From Glomus cerebriforme (lineage: Eukaryota; Glomeromycota; Glomeromycetes; Glomerales; Glomeraceae): DNA of 64,000 nt. Positions 1 through 10,918 of this stretch are shown one piece after another (the stretch's first letter is position 1; each line of letters starts with the position of its first letter). The notes below the pieces were generated by a model. The model made no database searches and was not told the DNA's origin. It saw only the letters and a program-made list of their open reading frames with translations. The stretch is taken from positions 7,489 through 71,488 of the forward strand of contig QKYT01000122.1 of NCBI GenBank assembly GCA_003550305.1, in the 5' to 3' direction. The position numbers were made by a program, and so were the translations under genes.

Positions 1-1
1 A

Positions 2-955
2 GAACGAAATAATATGATTACAGATGAGGGAGAACGAAATAATATGATTATAGATGAGAAGGAATTTAATATCATTGAAGAACTAAATAATAATATCACA
101 GATGGGGGGGAACGGAATAATATGATTATTGATGAGGTGGAACTTGTAACTAAAGAAGAACTAAATAGTAATATTAAAGATGAGGGGGAGATTAATGTAC
201 AAACAGATAATGTCAAACCAACCGAGAAAGTGAATGATAATAAAACAAATGAAGAAACTAAAGAAAAACTAAATATTAGTATAAACAAGGAAGAGATCAA
301 GGAGCGGATCGATCAAGAAGTAGATAACATCAAAACAAAAGAGAAAGATAAAGTAAAAAAAAATTATTTTTTTTTATCATTTCTTTATTTTATGTACCTT
401 ATAAAGAATTCATTTATAATCTAATTTCATTAATTACTTTAGAAAGAAAGTTTAGAAACAATGTTGAGCGACACTAAGTCTGGGAAAGATGAAGTAACTA
501 AAAGTAATAACATGGAATCAATATCATCCACAACTCAACCGAAAGTGAATGATAACAATCCGAGCAAAAGCAATAACGAAAGGATTATTAATCCATATAC
601 TCCCAATATGTCTAGAATCCCGGTAGTTTCTGAAGGATTGAAAGAATTACGATCTACGTCATATATTCCACGTACTCCTGTATCTTTTATTCCTCAACAA
701 TATATTTCTACTATGCCAAATCGTAACGTCATTAATGAAGTTACACCTCCAACTTTCATTACACCCACAGCATTCGTTGCACCTAATAGAATAGCATTCA
801 CCGTTGAAGATTATTTAAAAAGTTTTACGGAAACACAGCACATGAAGCTAACACAGAAAACAAATCAAAAGATAGAAACTCTATTAGAATTAAAGAAAAA
901 AGCCAAAGAATTAATTACGTCAATTCCTATAATACAATATAATAATCGAAATTGA
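2..955 (+). CDS. Hypothetical protein with tandem acidic peptide repeats, 5' end outside window
   Basis: The reading frame is open from the left edge, so the gene starts outside the window. The first exon runs to 352; a GT at 353 and an AG at 441-442 define a 90-base intron, and the second exon (443-955) continues in the same phase. The N-terminal part repeats a unit of about 26 residues containing the core ERNNMIIDE, followed by Glu/Lys/Asn-rich sequence. The second exon is Ser/Pro/Asn-rich and ends in a short Lys-rich, possibly helical segment (KTNQKIETLLELKKKAKEL). No catalytic motif or known domain is visible. The two halves might instead be separate small ORFs, but the matching splice phase favours one gene. 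I do not recognise the family. Confidence 0.55.
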
Positions 956-1232
956 TATTTTTTATTGACATATTATAGTTGTTATAACTATTACTTTATT
1001 AAAAAATTTAAAAAAAATTAAAATTATTTCATTGATTTTACCAAATATAAAAAGAAAATACATCATAAAATTCAAATTTGCTCTATTATTTATAAAGTTT
1101 TAAGATGATTATACAAATAAGGATGTGCATCACATGCTACGTTATGTAATATGAACGTGAAGAGATTAATACATAGCGCGTTTTTTTTTGTCACTTTATT
1201 CCAGAAGTCTGAACTTTGCAACTTGTCTAACC

Positions 1233-2501
1233 ATGAATCGTTTAGCTAATATGGAAAAAAAACAGAGGATCAAAGAACTTTTAAAGCGTAAACTACCTGA
1301 AAAAAAATGTACAGCAGTACATCCTAAAGAAAAAGAAAATATAATCAACAAAAGGACTTACACGATAGAAACAGTACCTGCTGCTATTACCAACTTAACT
1401 AACGATAAAATAGTTATTCAAAAAAGTATCGCAATCACTAACAACATTACGAATAAGCAGGACAAGGCTATCACCGTTGAATCTTGTATAGTATGTGGAA
1501 AGAATCTTAGTTATTGTCCTCTTGACACTCGTGAAAGGCATGTTAATGAATGCCTTGACAATAAAATTGAAATCGAAACCAACTCTATTTCCTTTAAGAA
1601 ATCTGACGCGAAGCAACAGGGAGATAAAGAACAACATTCTTTATTTGCCATTGCAATGGTGTGTCCATGTTGTAATATAACTTTCAAAGCTAAAACCGAG
1701 AAAGGGAAGCTTAATCATTTCAAGATGTGCGGTAAAAAACGCAATTACACACCAACTAAAATGCTAGAATTCCTGCAAGAGCTTAAACGAAAATATGGAA
1801 GGGATCCTCCATTTTCTTCGAATATTCTTTCAAAACCAGGAACAACTTCGCTGCATATAGTACCTAAAGAAAAGAAATTGACTAGTTATTTTAATCCAAT
1901 TTCTAATGATAAAAATAAATCGGTCAAAACGGATCCCATATCTAAAGAAAATCCAAAATTATCTTATGTCATTTCACGTTCATACAACGTTTCCGTACTT
2001 GATTATGATGATGACGATTTCCAGAGTTCAATAGTCTTTAGGGCTAGTTCGACCATCGAAAAACCCAATAAACGTAAAAATGATGACGACGATGATGAAG
2101 ATTTCCAACTTGGTGTGGCATTGTCGAAATCCATTTTACCATCAAAAAAAGTATCACAAAAAGGAAAAAAACTTAAATACGATTTGAACACCACTCCAAT
2201 ATTACCTTGTGCAGATGCTATTAAAAAAGCCAAAGAACGAGCTAAAACAATGTTTTTCAATTGTCCTACTATTAATGATATTGCTAAACGTTTACCTTCT
2301 ACATCAAAATTTCCAAAAAGTAAAGTAGGAGAAAAATATACTCGTCAAAATTACAATGAAATAGAGGGTCGTCCAAATCGCAAAAGACACATTTATACAT
2401 TGTGGGAAATACAATCTTTTGGAGGAGATGATAATCCATTAAAAAGAGAGGATTATATTACAGACATGATTTGGCACTATCGTGAAGAAAAGTTTGGATG
2501 A
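1233..2501 (+). CDS. SLX4-like protein with tandem UBZ4-type zinc fingers
   Basis: Single-exon frame of 422 residues from the ATG at 1233 (the frame is open further upstream, but only with a non-ATG start; a splice acceptor is possible at 1203). Two Cys/His fingers are visible: the first around residues 85-108 (CIVCG ... HVNEC), the second around 143-166 (CPCC ... HFKMC). This tandem arrangement, the following helical LEFLQELKRKYG segment and an acidic stretch leading into DFQLGVALSKSI resemble SLX4, the scaffold of structure-specific endonucleases SLX1, MUS81 and XPF, where UBZ4 fingers bind ubiquitin at damaged DNA. The lysine-rich C-terminus ends near HIYTLWEIQSFGG; the SLX1-binding domain is not convincingly recognisable. 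Another UBZ-containing repair protein is the alternative. The fingers are seen in the sequence; the name is inference. Confidence 0.6.
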   Translation: MNRLANMEKKQRIKELLKRKLPEKKCTAVHPKEKENIINKRTYTIETVPAAITNLTNDKIVIQKSIAITNNITNKQDKAITVESCIVCGKNLSYCPLDTRERHVNECLDNKIEIETNSISFKKSDAKQQGDKEQHSLFAIAMVCPCCNITFKAKTEKGKLNHFKMCGKKRNYTPTKMLEFLQELKRKYGRDPPFSSNILSKPGTTSLHIVPKEKKLTSYFNPISNDKNKSVKTDPISKENPKLSYVISRSYNVSVLDYDDDDFQSSIVFRASSTIEKPNKRKNDDDDDEDFQLGVALSKSILPSKKVSQKGKKLKYDLNTTPILPCADAIKKAKERAKTMFFNCPTINDIAKRLPSTSKFPKSKVGEKYTRQNYNEIEGRPNRKRHIYTLWEIQSFGGDDNPLKREDYITDMIWHYREEKFG

Positions 2502-2965
2502 TAAGAAGACTTTCTTGATAGGATTAGTGTAAAAAAAATTAAGGATTAAGAAAAAATATATAGATAGATCATTAAAAATTAATTTAGGTAAATTGATTTA
2601 GGATAAGTAATAACAGATCAAGAATTTGTAGTTTAATATTTAAGATACGATGTAAATTGGTTATTTGTAATTATTGTTATTGTTATACGTATAACATTAA
2701 AAGCTTTATAGATCGTGCATCTCCTTGTTGGATAGTGAGAAGATAGATTAATTTGGAATCACATCTATTTTAAAACTCACGAATCTAGCAAACTACACTA
2801 ATTATACTCATTATTAATGATGTGTTGAGAGGCAAGTCAGGCAATTAGGAGATAATATATTATGGTCAGATAATCTCAACTTAGTAAACACTGTTAAAGT
2901 TGGAAAATAAAATCTATATTGGTTTGGAATCGATCAGTACATTAATTAATATAATGAAAAAATTA
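2502..2965. other. Convergent intergenic spacer
   Basis: AT-rich spacer between the 3' ends of the SLX4-like gene and POL12. It should hold the two 3' UTRs. I see no coding or RNA feature in it. Confidence 0.5.
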
Positions 2966-5217
2966 TTAAATTCTAATTATTTCAACTCGTGCCCTTTTAG
3001 AAACTAAATTTTCTGTGACATCATCTTTTATAAGTGTTTCTTGTAAAGGATGTATAGTTATTTTTGCATATGTTCCACCAGATTCACTTTTTGATAGATA
3101 GCCGGGGTTAATGCAAATAACATTTTCAACAATCTATTAAAAAAAATTTTTATTAGAGATCAGCCCGAAAGTAAAAAGAATATATAAAATCACTATTTAC
3201 CTTTGCGAAATATTTTAGTTTTGAAGGAAGAATTAGTATATCGGGCAAATTTTGTAATTCAAGATAATTAGATTTCTTGAGTTCAAGATTAATTTCAGGT
3301 GATGTAGGAAATAATGGATAAAGACTAAAAAAAAAGGCTATTTAGAAAAAAATGTTTCTACATATTTAATATAATAAATTGAATATACATACTGCCTTTG
3401 CGTCAATATATGACGTGATAACCTACTCATTCGGTCTAAACCAGGTACCGCATTTCTGTCAATTTTTAACAATTTAATTTACGTGTTTTCAAGTGATATA
3501 TATATATTTAAACTCAATTATTATTATACCTTTCAATTTCATTCGAGGCAAGATGAAATAAAATATCAACATTATCAATAACAAATGTTATCTCGTTTAC
3601 TCGGAATTGAGCAGGGTTAGATGTACAGATGACATCCTAAAGATTTTTCATTTTAATCATTAATAAAGTTATTCTCAATCAACAAAAGATTAACAAATAA
3701 TACCCTTGGTAATCCTGATTTAGGAAATGGTGATTGTGGAAATACAAATGAACAATGAAACAAATCCTTGGTGCTTGGAACCATAACGATTGATACACCA
3801 GGCGAAGTTGCGATAAATCTGGATAATTTATCAGTAATATATTCTTTAAAAATTTCACCAGGAGTATTGAAAGTCTTCTTTTCTATTAAAAGGGGATGAT
3901 CTTCACTCACAAATGGTCCTAACTAAGTAGAGTTAAAAAATTCTTTACAAAGGCGTAAAAGATATTATATAAATCACTTTTTCATTTACCAAGATTAATA
4001 GATCAGGTCTTTCTTGTTTCATCCTAATAAGTAACTCATTGAAAGATTCGTATCCAAATCCAACATCGAAAGTAAATGGCCCTGCTGCAACCACTATATT
4101 TAATGGTTTTTCATTTAATCTTTTTTGATATTCAATTAATTCACTAGATGGTGCTTTATACATAGGCAATAAGGGTATCTATATTTAAATAAAAAAAAAA
4201 TTCACTAAATGTTTATATGATAATAGAAAATTTTTTAAAATGATGATTTATAATACCTCAAATATTCTATTTATATTCAAGTGATTTCCAGTATTATTAA
4301 TACCATTAACACCCACTATCTAATTATAATTTAAAGTTCTTAAAGTTATTTAACATTAAAAACACGATTTGCAGAGAAATAAATACCTGTCCAGAAAACA
4401 AAGAATATGATTCAAGTTCATTAAGTGATAATTTCACGCGGTTTCGTTTTTCTGGGATTTCTAGCAAAATAGATTCATTATTAAGTTTTCCCTCTGAATC
4501 ACAACAAATTCTGCCAATTGTATGTATCATATCCTAAATGATATTGTTTTAAAAAATAGTTGTCAAAAATCAATATCTATTCTCGGAAAGGGTTCGGTCA
4601 CATGTATAATTTCAACAAATATATTTTTGTCTTACTTGATTGATGTGAAATACATCAAAAACTTCCAAATTGTAATGATTTTTTAAAATTGTTGATAAGC
4701 TAGAAAATCGATCATCTAATTCTACACGGGAATCAATAAATAATTATCTCATTTTATAAAAAATCATTCAATATTATTTATGTCCCCGCGAATGATGGCG
4801 CGGGCGTTATATATACCTTCAAGTATTTGAGGTTGATACATATATCGGTAGCTCTCAACCTGCTTATCTGGTATTAAAACTATTTTACAACGCTTAGAGG
4901 TATTGGCAGAATTATCGTATGTTGATATATGTGGATTAAGAGTATCTTCTATTTTTCCTTTATTCTTTCGGTCAGAGAATTTATTCACTATATCCTTTCC
5001 CATATGTTGATTATCCATTTGAATCCCTTTTTTTTCCAAACTATAACATACAAAAAGAGTTGAGGTGTCTATCGAGATTTATTTCAAAAATAATATTCTA
5101 CGTGTCATTTTTTATAAAAGGATACAAGTCACCTATCGTCTCCTTGTTATAAACTATAGGCTCACCCGTCTTGCTATTCATGAGCCCTCCCTGTGGGTTT
5201 GTTGTGAGTTCTTGCAT
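2966..5217 (-). CDS. POL12: DNA polymerase alpha subunit B (Pol12/POLA2)
   Basis: Regulatory B subunit of the polymerase alpha-primase complex, which starts DNA synthesis at origins and on the lagging strand. The gene is split into about nine exons. Family blocks appear in order: YRYMYQ; GRICCDSEGKLNNESILLE followed by LNELESYSLFSGQV (OB fold); VVAAGPFTF and RPDLLIL of the inactive phosphoesterase fold; VPSTKDLFHCSFVFPQSPF; and the C-terminal CINPGYLSKSESGGTYAKI block ending in EIIRI. I place the start at the ATG at 5217, giving a first exon 5217-5126 joined to 5040 by a GT-AG intron; a start at 5018 is the simpler alternative. The helical N-terminal domain normally present in this family is not seen. 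A decayed Tc1 transposase begins only 150 bases upstream. The junction near 4690-4810 (between ILEG and LDDRF) is unresolved. Confidence 0.85.
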
Positions 5218-5367
5218 CTTTTTGAATTTGTTTTTAAAATATTAACCGAATTACTAACTTATGAACGCGTCCCTTTGATCTGCGAATCTGTAGTGATTGG
5301 TGTAACTTACGATTATCAAAATGATCACTTCCTTACCACGCTTTTTTTTCTTTACGCATTCTTTAAC

Positions 5368-6564
5368 ATGCCCAAAAAGGAAGGGTTACAATTATTGAAC
5401 GTGGAATAATTATTGGTCTACATAAAGCAGGTGAACATGACTGAGAGAGCTATATCTGAAAAAACGGGCCACTCAAAGACAGCTATCCATCATATAATTA
5501 CAAAGTACAATAAAAACAATAAAACAAGTCTTCTTATTAATGTTCCTAGAAGTGAACAACTTAAAGAACTGACCGAACGTGATAAGGGGCATCTATGGCT
5601 TATTATTAATAAGGAAAGGCGAGAACCAGCGCAAAAAATACAAGAAACTTTTGTCCATACGACGTGCACTTTTGAAATGGGGCACCATAGCCGAAATGCT
5701 TTTCGAAAACCTTATATTAGTGAGTCAAACATAGGGATGCAAACAATACCCTAATCTAAAAAAACTGACTAAATTACTTATTTCGCCTTTTTTGAATAGG
5801 TAAAAATTTAAATTATAAATAAGACAAACCTATTACTTTCTTTAATGTTTATTTCAATCATATTATGCTGTATTAGAACAGTATCAAAATAAAATAAAAG
5901 AAAAATTCTTCCAGAATTTAATTTCGTCCAATTCGCCTGCTAAACTAGGCTAAATAGTTTTGTTTGCATCTCTACTCAAACAGACGTTTCGATTGAAGTG
6001 ATTTCAAGAGAGGCGTTTCATGGACAATTAATGACTGGAAAAAAGTCATCTGGAGTGATGAATCTAGGATCACACTGTTTCAGAAGTTCATGTTTGGCGT
6101 CCGCCAAAGGAGAAGTATGATGTTAATCCCACAGTAAAGCATGGTGGAGATGGGGTCATGATGTGGGATGCTTTCATGGCATTCTTTAGTCAGAATCGAC
6201 GGCCGAATTAACAGTGAAAGATACATGGAAGAAATCCTTGGTACCATTTTTGGAAGGATTTGAGGATGAATATGGTGAGTATTTCTTCCAGCAAGACAAC
6301 GCAACAATTCATACAAACAGGCAAACACGAACTTTCATCGAAGAAAATGATATAATTCTTTTAGGCAAAGCCCTGACCTCAATCCTATTGAGCACATTTG
6401 GGATGAGCTTGAACGTAATGTCTGACCAAGAAAAGAAAATCCAAAAACATAATCTAATTTTGGAAACATTTTTATAATCATGCTCGCAAATTTCTAGTAG
6501 CGTTTGCAGTATGGAGAATCGGGTAAAAGCAATCATAAAGTCACGTGGCTTTCTGACTATTTAA
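5368..6564 (+). pseudogene. Decayed Tc1/mariner-family transposase
   Basis: Relic of a Tc1-type DDE transposase read in several frames. An N-terminal MPKK start (5368) is followed, after a frame change, by ERGIIIGLHKAGEH and then AISEKTGHSKTAIHHIITKY, the helix-turn-helix DNA-binding region. The catalytic part shows WSDES near 6047, FFQQDNATIH near 6282 and, in yet another frame, DLNPIEHIWDELERN near 6375, so all three catalytic carboxylates are still recognisable. The C-terminus (MENRVKAIIKSRG) ends at 6564. At least three frame changes, an internal stop near 6130 and a 243-base insertion (5732-5974) make it non-functional. I could not find its terminal inverted repeats. Confidence 0.85.
5724..5982. 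mobile_element. hAT-like MITE nested in the Tc1 transposase relic
   Basis: A 243-base segment (5732-5974) interrupts the transposase reading frame. It begins TAGGGATGCAAACAA and ends TTTGTTTGCATCTCTA, an imperfect terminal inverted repeat of about 16 bases. It is flanked by gtcaaaca (5724-5731) and ctcaaaca (5975-5982), a 7-of-8 match as expected for an 8-base target duplication. TIRs of this kind with 8-base duplications are typical of the hAT superfamily. The interior has no coding capacity, so it is non-autonomous. Confidence 0.82.
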
Positions 6565-8581
6565 AATTTGATATAGATAAGCTTAAAAAAAAACTTTTAA
6601 AAAAATTAATTATTGAATTGATTTTTTAAGTTTTTAATGAAAATTTTTAGTTTACGGATTAGATTATGCTTTTGAAAAAGCTTTTTTTCTGAAATGCTGT
6701 ACACAATTTAAACTTTAAATAAATATGATTTTAAATTTTATGTTCATATAATTTTTTTTTCAAAAAATAATTATTAAATTTAGTTATTTTCGATTAAAAC
6801 ATGTACACAAAACATTCATTATCAAGATATTATATTTATTTATCAGAGTTTATAATAAAAAAAAAAAATGATTTTTTTAATTTTTAATAAAGATGTCTGA
6901 TAAAAATAAAATCGGAAAAATTTTGGATTTGCAGTCCCAGATTTAGTAATAAAGGCTGTACATAATTTTTTTAACAGAGCACTAATGCAATCAAGAATAT
7001 AACTGGTAAATCATGACATAATTTTCATAATTTAAAATTATATACCATTATACAAGTACGTCATTTCGATTACGCCACTCTTCATCAGTGTCCAGAGGTT
7101 AAGCCACCTTTGAGTTTTTTTTTGCGTGTGTTTACCTTTATGGTAAAGTTCTTGGGCTTAAGCCCAGAAATTTAGAAACCGACTATGATCGATCAATCCT
7201 TTTTTTTTTTTGATCTATTGAGACAACGCACGATTATCACCAAAATCACATCTCAATTTTTGGTTGAAAGGTATCAAAATTTTTAATTTTCTTTTATATA
7301 AAAAATTTTTTTGTTATGTCATTTTTCTGGAATTTATGATATTAGAGAATCAAATTTTCTAAAGGATTGAAAAAAAATCATCTGATTTTTTTGTGTATAT
7401 GAGGTGTCATTCAGATTACATTTAACCTGCCCGATATAGGATTTTCCGTTTCCGAATTCAATGGATTTTACGATCAGTAGTTACATTAACCGGCGGTTTT
7501 ACCCTTAGCCATGATCATGTAATTTATATACGATATATAATAATTATATTAAATCTTTAAATATACCTAAGCTAAAAATATTATAGCATTTTTTTTTACG
7601 AAAAATAGATTCGCTCCAGCCCCAGACATGATGATGCATCATTGTAGGCGAGTTATTTATATAATGATTATATACCCGAAGAGCAAGCCTCAAAAATACG
7701 GTAGTGTTACATTGCTACGGCAAATGCAGCAAATGCGGCTCATTACTCATTAATGAGGCTTTTTATGGATATTTCCTGGAAAAGTAATTTTTGCGGTTCC
7801 GTTGGATTAATTTTTTTTTAATAATAATGATCGAAATGTGCTTGGCTTTGATTCTCACAGCCGCTTGAATGTAATTTATGATAATTCGCAACTGTCAAAA
7901 AAAAATGAAAACAATAATAATAAAAAATAACATAAAAAATAAATAATGAATACACCGCCGCATTGTTTTTTTTAAGGTTTTTCGAGTTTCGATCACTCGA
8001 TCTTACAGTACGTGTTTAACATCCGAGAAGCAATTAGTGGCTGTGTTTAGCAAATACATGGATGGCTAGCTACACAGCGCCGTGGCACCGTTCAAAAAAA
8101 AAGCCTTCAAGTGCCCCTAATATCTTGTTTACTAAACTGATTCTTAAAAAATTACCAACATAATTATTTAAATTTTGAAAAATAATCAAAAGCCTTAAAA
8201 TAGCAGAAAGTTTGCATTCTTAACTACGAAGAAACGTTATGTTTCATATGTATAGAAAGTTTACTATAAATGGTGTGGGCGTTTGATTTATCTTTTCCAT
8301 TCTATATAAGGTATACATGGCTTTATCTTATATTATATATTTATATGATAAATTTGTACACCAAGCGAACGCCACCGGGAAATGACTTGCCTAATTAGTT
8401 CTGTTCACCAGTACACACTATCCACAAAAACTATTTAACTATTCCTTTTTCATCAATCGTTGATTGAAGATCGAAATTGTCTAAAACAGCTAAATACCCC
8501 CCTCTTTTCCTTTGCCTCTTTCCCGCCTCCCATTCAACACATTTTCAAGCCACAGCAATTTCTTCAACAAAAGATATAACT
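6565..8581. other. Intergenic region and promoter of the C2H2 factor
   Basis: About 2 kb of AT-rich DNA with long A and T runs and no credible ORF. The part before about 7,000 may be the 3' tail of the Tc1 element; terminal repeats were not recognised. A TATA-like tatataagg near 8303, about 280 bases upstream of the ATG, and pyrimidine-rich sequence at 8440-8530 probably belong to the promoter and 5' leader of the following transcription factor. Confidence 0.4.
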
Positions 8582-10264
8582 ATGAATGTAGAAACAACAA
8601 ATCATAACTCTACTGAACTTCAAAATGAATCGACAAAAGAAGACTACCCTTTACACACAGATTCTTCGACAACTTCTCCCTCGAAAGAGCATCTCATTTC
8701 GCTTATTTCTGCTAAACAGGATTCTTCTCCTGACAAAGCTTCTAACTCTTCTGAAATCTTAGCTAGTATCGATGCAAATATCGATGCAAATTCTTCTCAA
8801 GTCCCAGAAATACATACCTCATCTCCTGGAGAATCGTCACCTCAAAGTCATAATAATTTTCCTTCACAAGATATTAATATGTTGACACCTAACTCTAATA
8901 GAGCATTATCTGGTTCTCCAACTTTATCGCCAGCTAATTATAGTTCTGATTCTAGTAATTTAACTTCTCCTTCTACTCCTTTATCAGCACAAAAAGGTAG
9001 CTCACCTACAGGTTTATTTAATTCTTTTTCTGTAAATCCTCAAGGAAAACCAACAACTTCTGGACAACCTCAAAGTCCTAGTCCAGCAAAGTCAAAGCCA
9101 TATGTTTGTTCGGAATGCAATCAAACATTTAGTCGGCAACATAATCTTAAATCACATGCACTAACTCATTCTCAAGAAAAACCTTTTCAATGTGACGTAT
9201 GCCAGCACTTTTTCCGTCGACATCACGATTTGAAAAGGCACGCGAAATTACATACAGGTGAAAAACCTTATCAATGTCCACACTGTAAGAGAAGTTTCGC
9301 AAGATTAGATGCTTTGAATAGACATTTACGCGCAGAAAGCTTCTGTGGTGGACCACAAAAAAAACTCTACCAAACATCAACAAATGGACAGCAACAAATT
9401 GAACAAATGATAGAGCGGCCGCAACAGATACAATCTCAGCCTCAGCCACTTCCACCGCCACAACAGAAGCAAAATAAACAGCAAATTGATAAGAATGTTG
9501 TGCTAAATGTGGATTCAGATCAAAGACAAGTGAATAAGTCACCAAAGATACAACAGAGACAATCACAGGAAAATATTCAACAAATTAAACAGTGGCAGCA
9601 AAAAATTCCGATGCAAAAAGCGCCTTCAAATAACCAACAATCTATACATAATCCTATTAATAATTCGAATCGAATTTCACATGGGCAAATAGTTTTTCCT
9701 GTCGAATCTGTTACAAAGCCTTCACCCGCACGTTACGTTCAATATTCTCAAGAGTCTCCACAGAGAATTGTGGACGATCAAATTAAATTAGATTCTGATA
9801 TGGATGTTATGATGAATCGTAGAACAACGTTAGAAATACAATTGAAAGAACGTAATGATTACCTTGAAGACCGTGTGCGTCAGCTTGAAAATGAGGTTAT
9901 TAATGAGCGTAAATTACGTAATCGACGTGAATTACTTGAAGAGCAAGTTAGAAAGCTTGAAATCGAGGTTAGTATTGAAGCTATGATATTATTATTTTAA
10001 TTGACAATTTTTTTTAATTAATTTTTATTTTTTACTTATTAGAAAAATCTCCTTAAATCTCTCTTGCTTGAAAGGAGCAATCGAGGACCTGCTGATTTAG
10101 GTCCTACGGGAGGTCCTGGAGGGGGGTATGATGCTCCATCTATGGAGCTGACGAAACGACCCGAGAAAAAGCGAAAGGCATCATATCTTAGTGAGCTTTC
10201 TAGCCCTTCCAAACATCAAAAAGATTATGATGGTACTGCTGTAATTCCACAGTCTGCACAATAA
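8582..10264 (+). CDS. C2H2 zinc-finger transcription factor (Crz1/Prz1-like)
   Basis: Two exons, 8582-9967 and 10043-10264, joined in phase by a 75-base GT-AG intron; 535 residues. The N-terminal 170 residues are Ser/Thr/Pro-rich. Three adjacent C2H2 fingers follow: YVCSECNQTFSRQHNLKSH, FQCDVCQHFFRRHHDLKRH and YQCPHCKRSFARLDALNRH, linked by TGEKP-type linkers; the third is atypical at its last ligand (HLRAESFCGG). The finger signature, in particular RRHHDLKRHAKLHTGEKPY, matches fungal calcineurin-responsive factors of the Crz1 class. After the fingers come a Gln-rich stretch and a C-terminal coiled coil of about 60 residues (EDRVRQLENEV ... LEEQVRKLEIE), then a basic KRPEKKRK that may be a nuclear localisation signal. 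The start is the first ATG; the frame is open upstream. DNA target and calcineurin control are inferred. Confidence 0.85.
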
Positions 10265-10918
10265 TCAATTAAGTGAAAACCCAGTTATAAGATAATAACA
10301 TATATAGATTTTATTAGTGACGATGGAATTTTTCCCGTCATATACTATGGTATAACATACTTCTCTATGGCTTAAAACGCCAACAATTAAACATTATCTC
10401 TGAATTGCATAGGCAAAAAAGTGTATGATTTCATGTTAATTATTGCACTTTTTATTAGCAATTATGAATGAAAAATTATGAAATTCTTTAAAATAAGCAA
10501 ATTTGTATAAAGCTAAGATTTAATCGTTATTTTAGATTTAGAAATTTTTTCTTTGTATATTATTAAATCAATCCTTTTTATAAAATATTTTTTCTTTAGA
10601 TAAATTTGATGTTGTTGTAAATACCTTTTATATACTGTATAATTTAATAAATATTTAAGATTTTGATACTGTCAATTTCACTTGATACGACGGTCTTTTT
10701 TTTTTAGGAATTTTTATTATAAATTTTATCAATCAGTTAAAACTAGCTAAAATTGGGTAAAAACCTATCAGTTAAGTCGGTGTCACTAGACTAGAATTAG
10801 TTAGTCAACACATACTTCACATACTTCAGATAGCGTACGAGTTAATTTGTTATTAGAGAATATTATAATTTCACACAAACCATTGTATATCACAAATAGG
10901 AACATACTTACAATTATA
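10265..10918. other. Convergent intergenic spacer
   Basis: AT-rich spacer between the 3' ends of the C2H2 factor and UBA2. Several AATAAA-like motifs occur (for example near 10646). Nothing coding is visible. Confidence 0.4.

Noticed and set aside
5065..5409. Plus-strand ORF of 114 codons
   Set aside because: It overlaps the probable first exon of POL12 on the other strand and runs into the transposase start; the translation has no family resemblance beyond its last residues, which belong to the Tc1 relic.
7600..8130. Possible tRNA or structured RNA in a less AT-rich stretch
   Set aside because: No complete cloverleaf with a TTCGA-type arm was found; only short inverted words.
9147..9566. 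Minus-strand ORF of 139 codons in the zinc-finger gene
   Set aside because: Antisense shadow of the C2H2 fingers and Gln-rich coding sequence, valine-rich as expected from reversed Gln codons.
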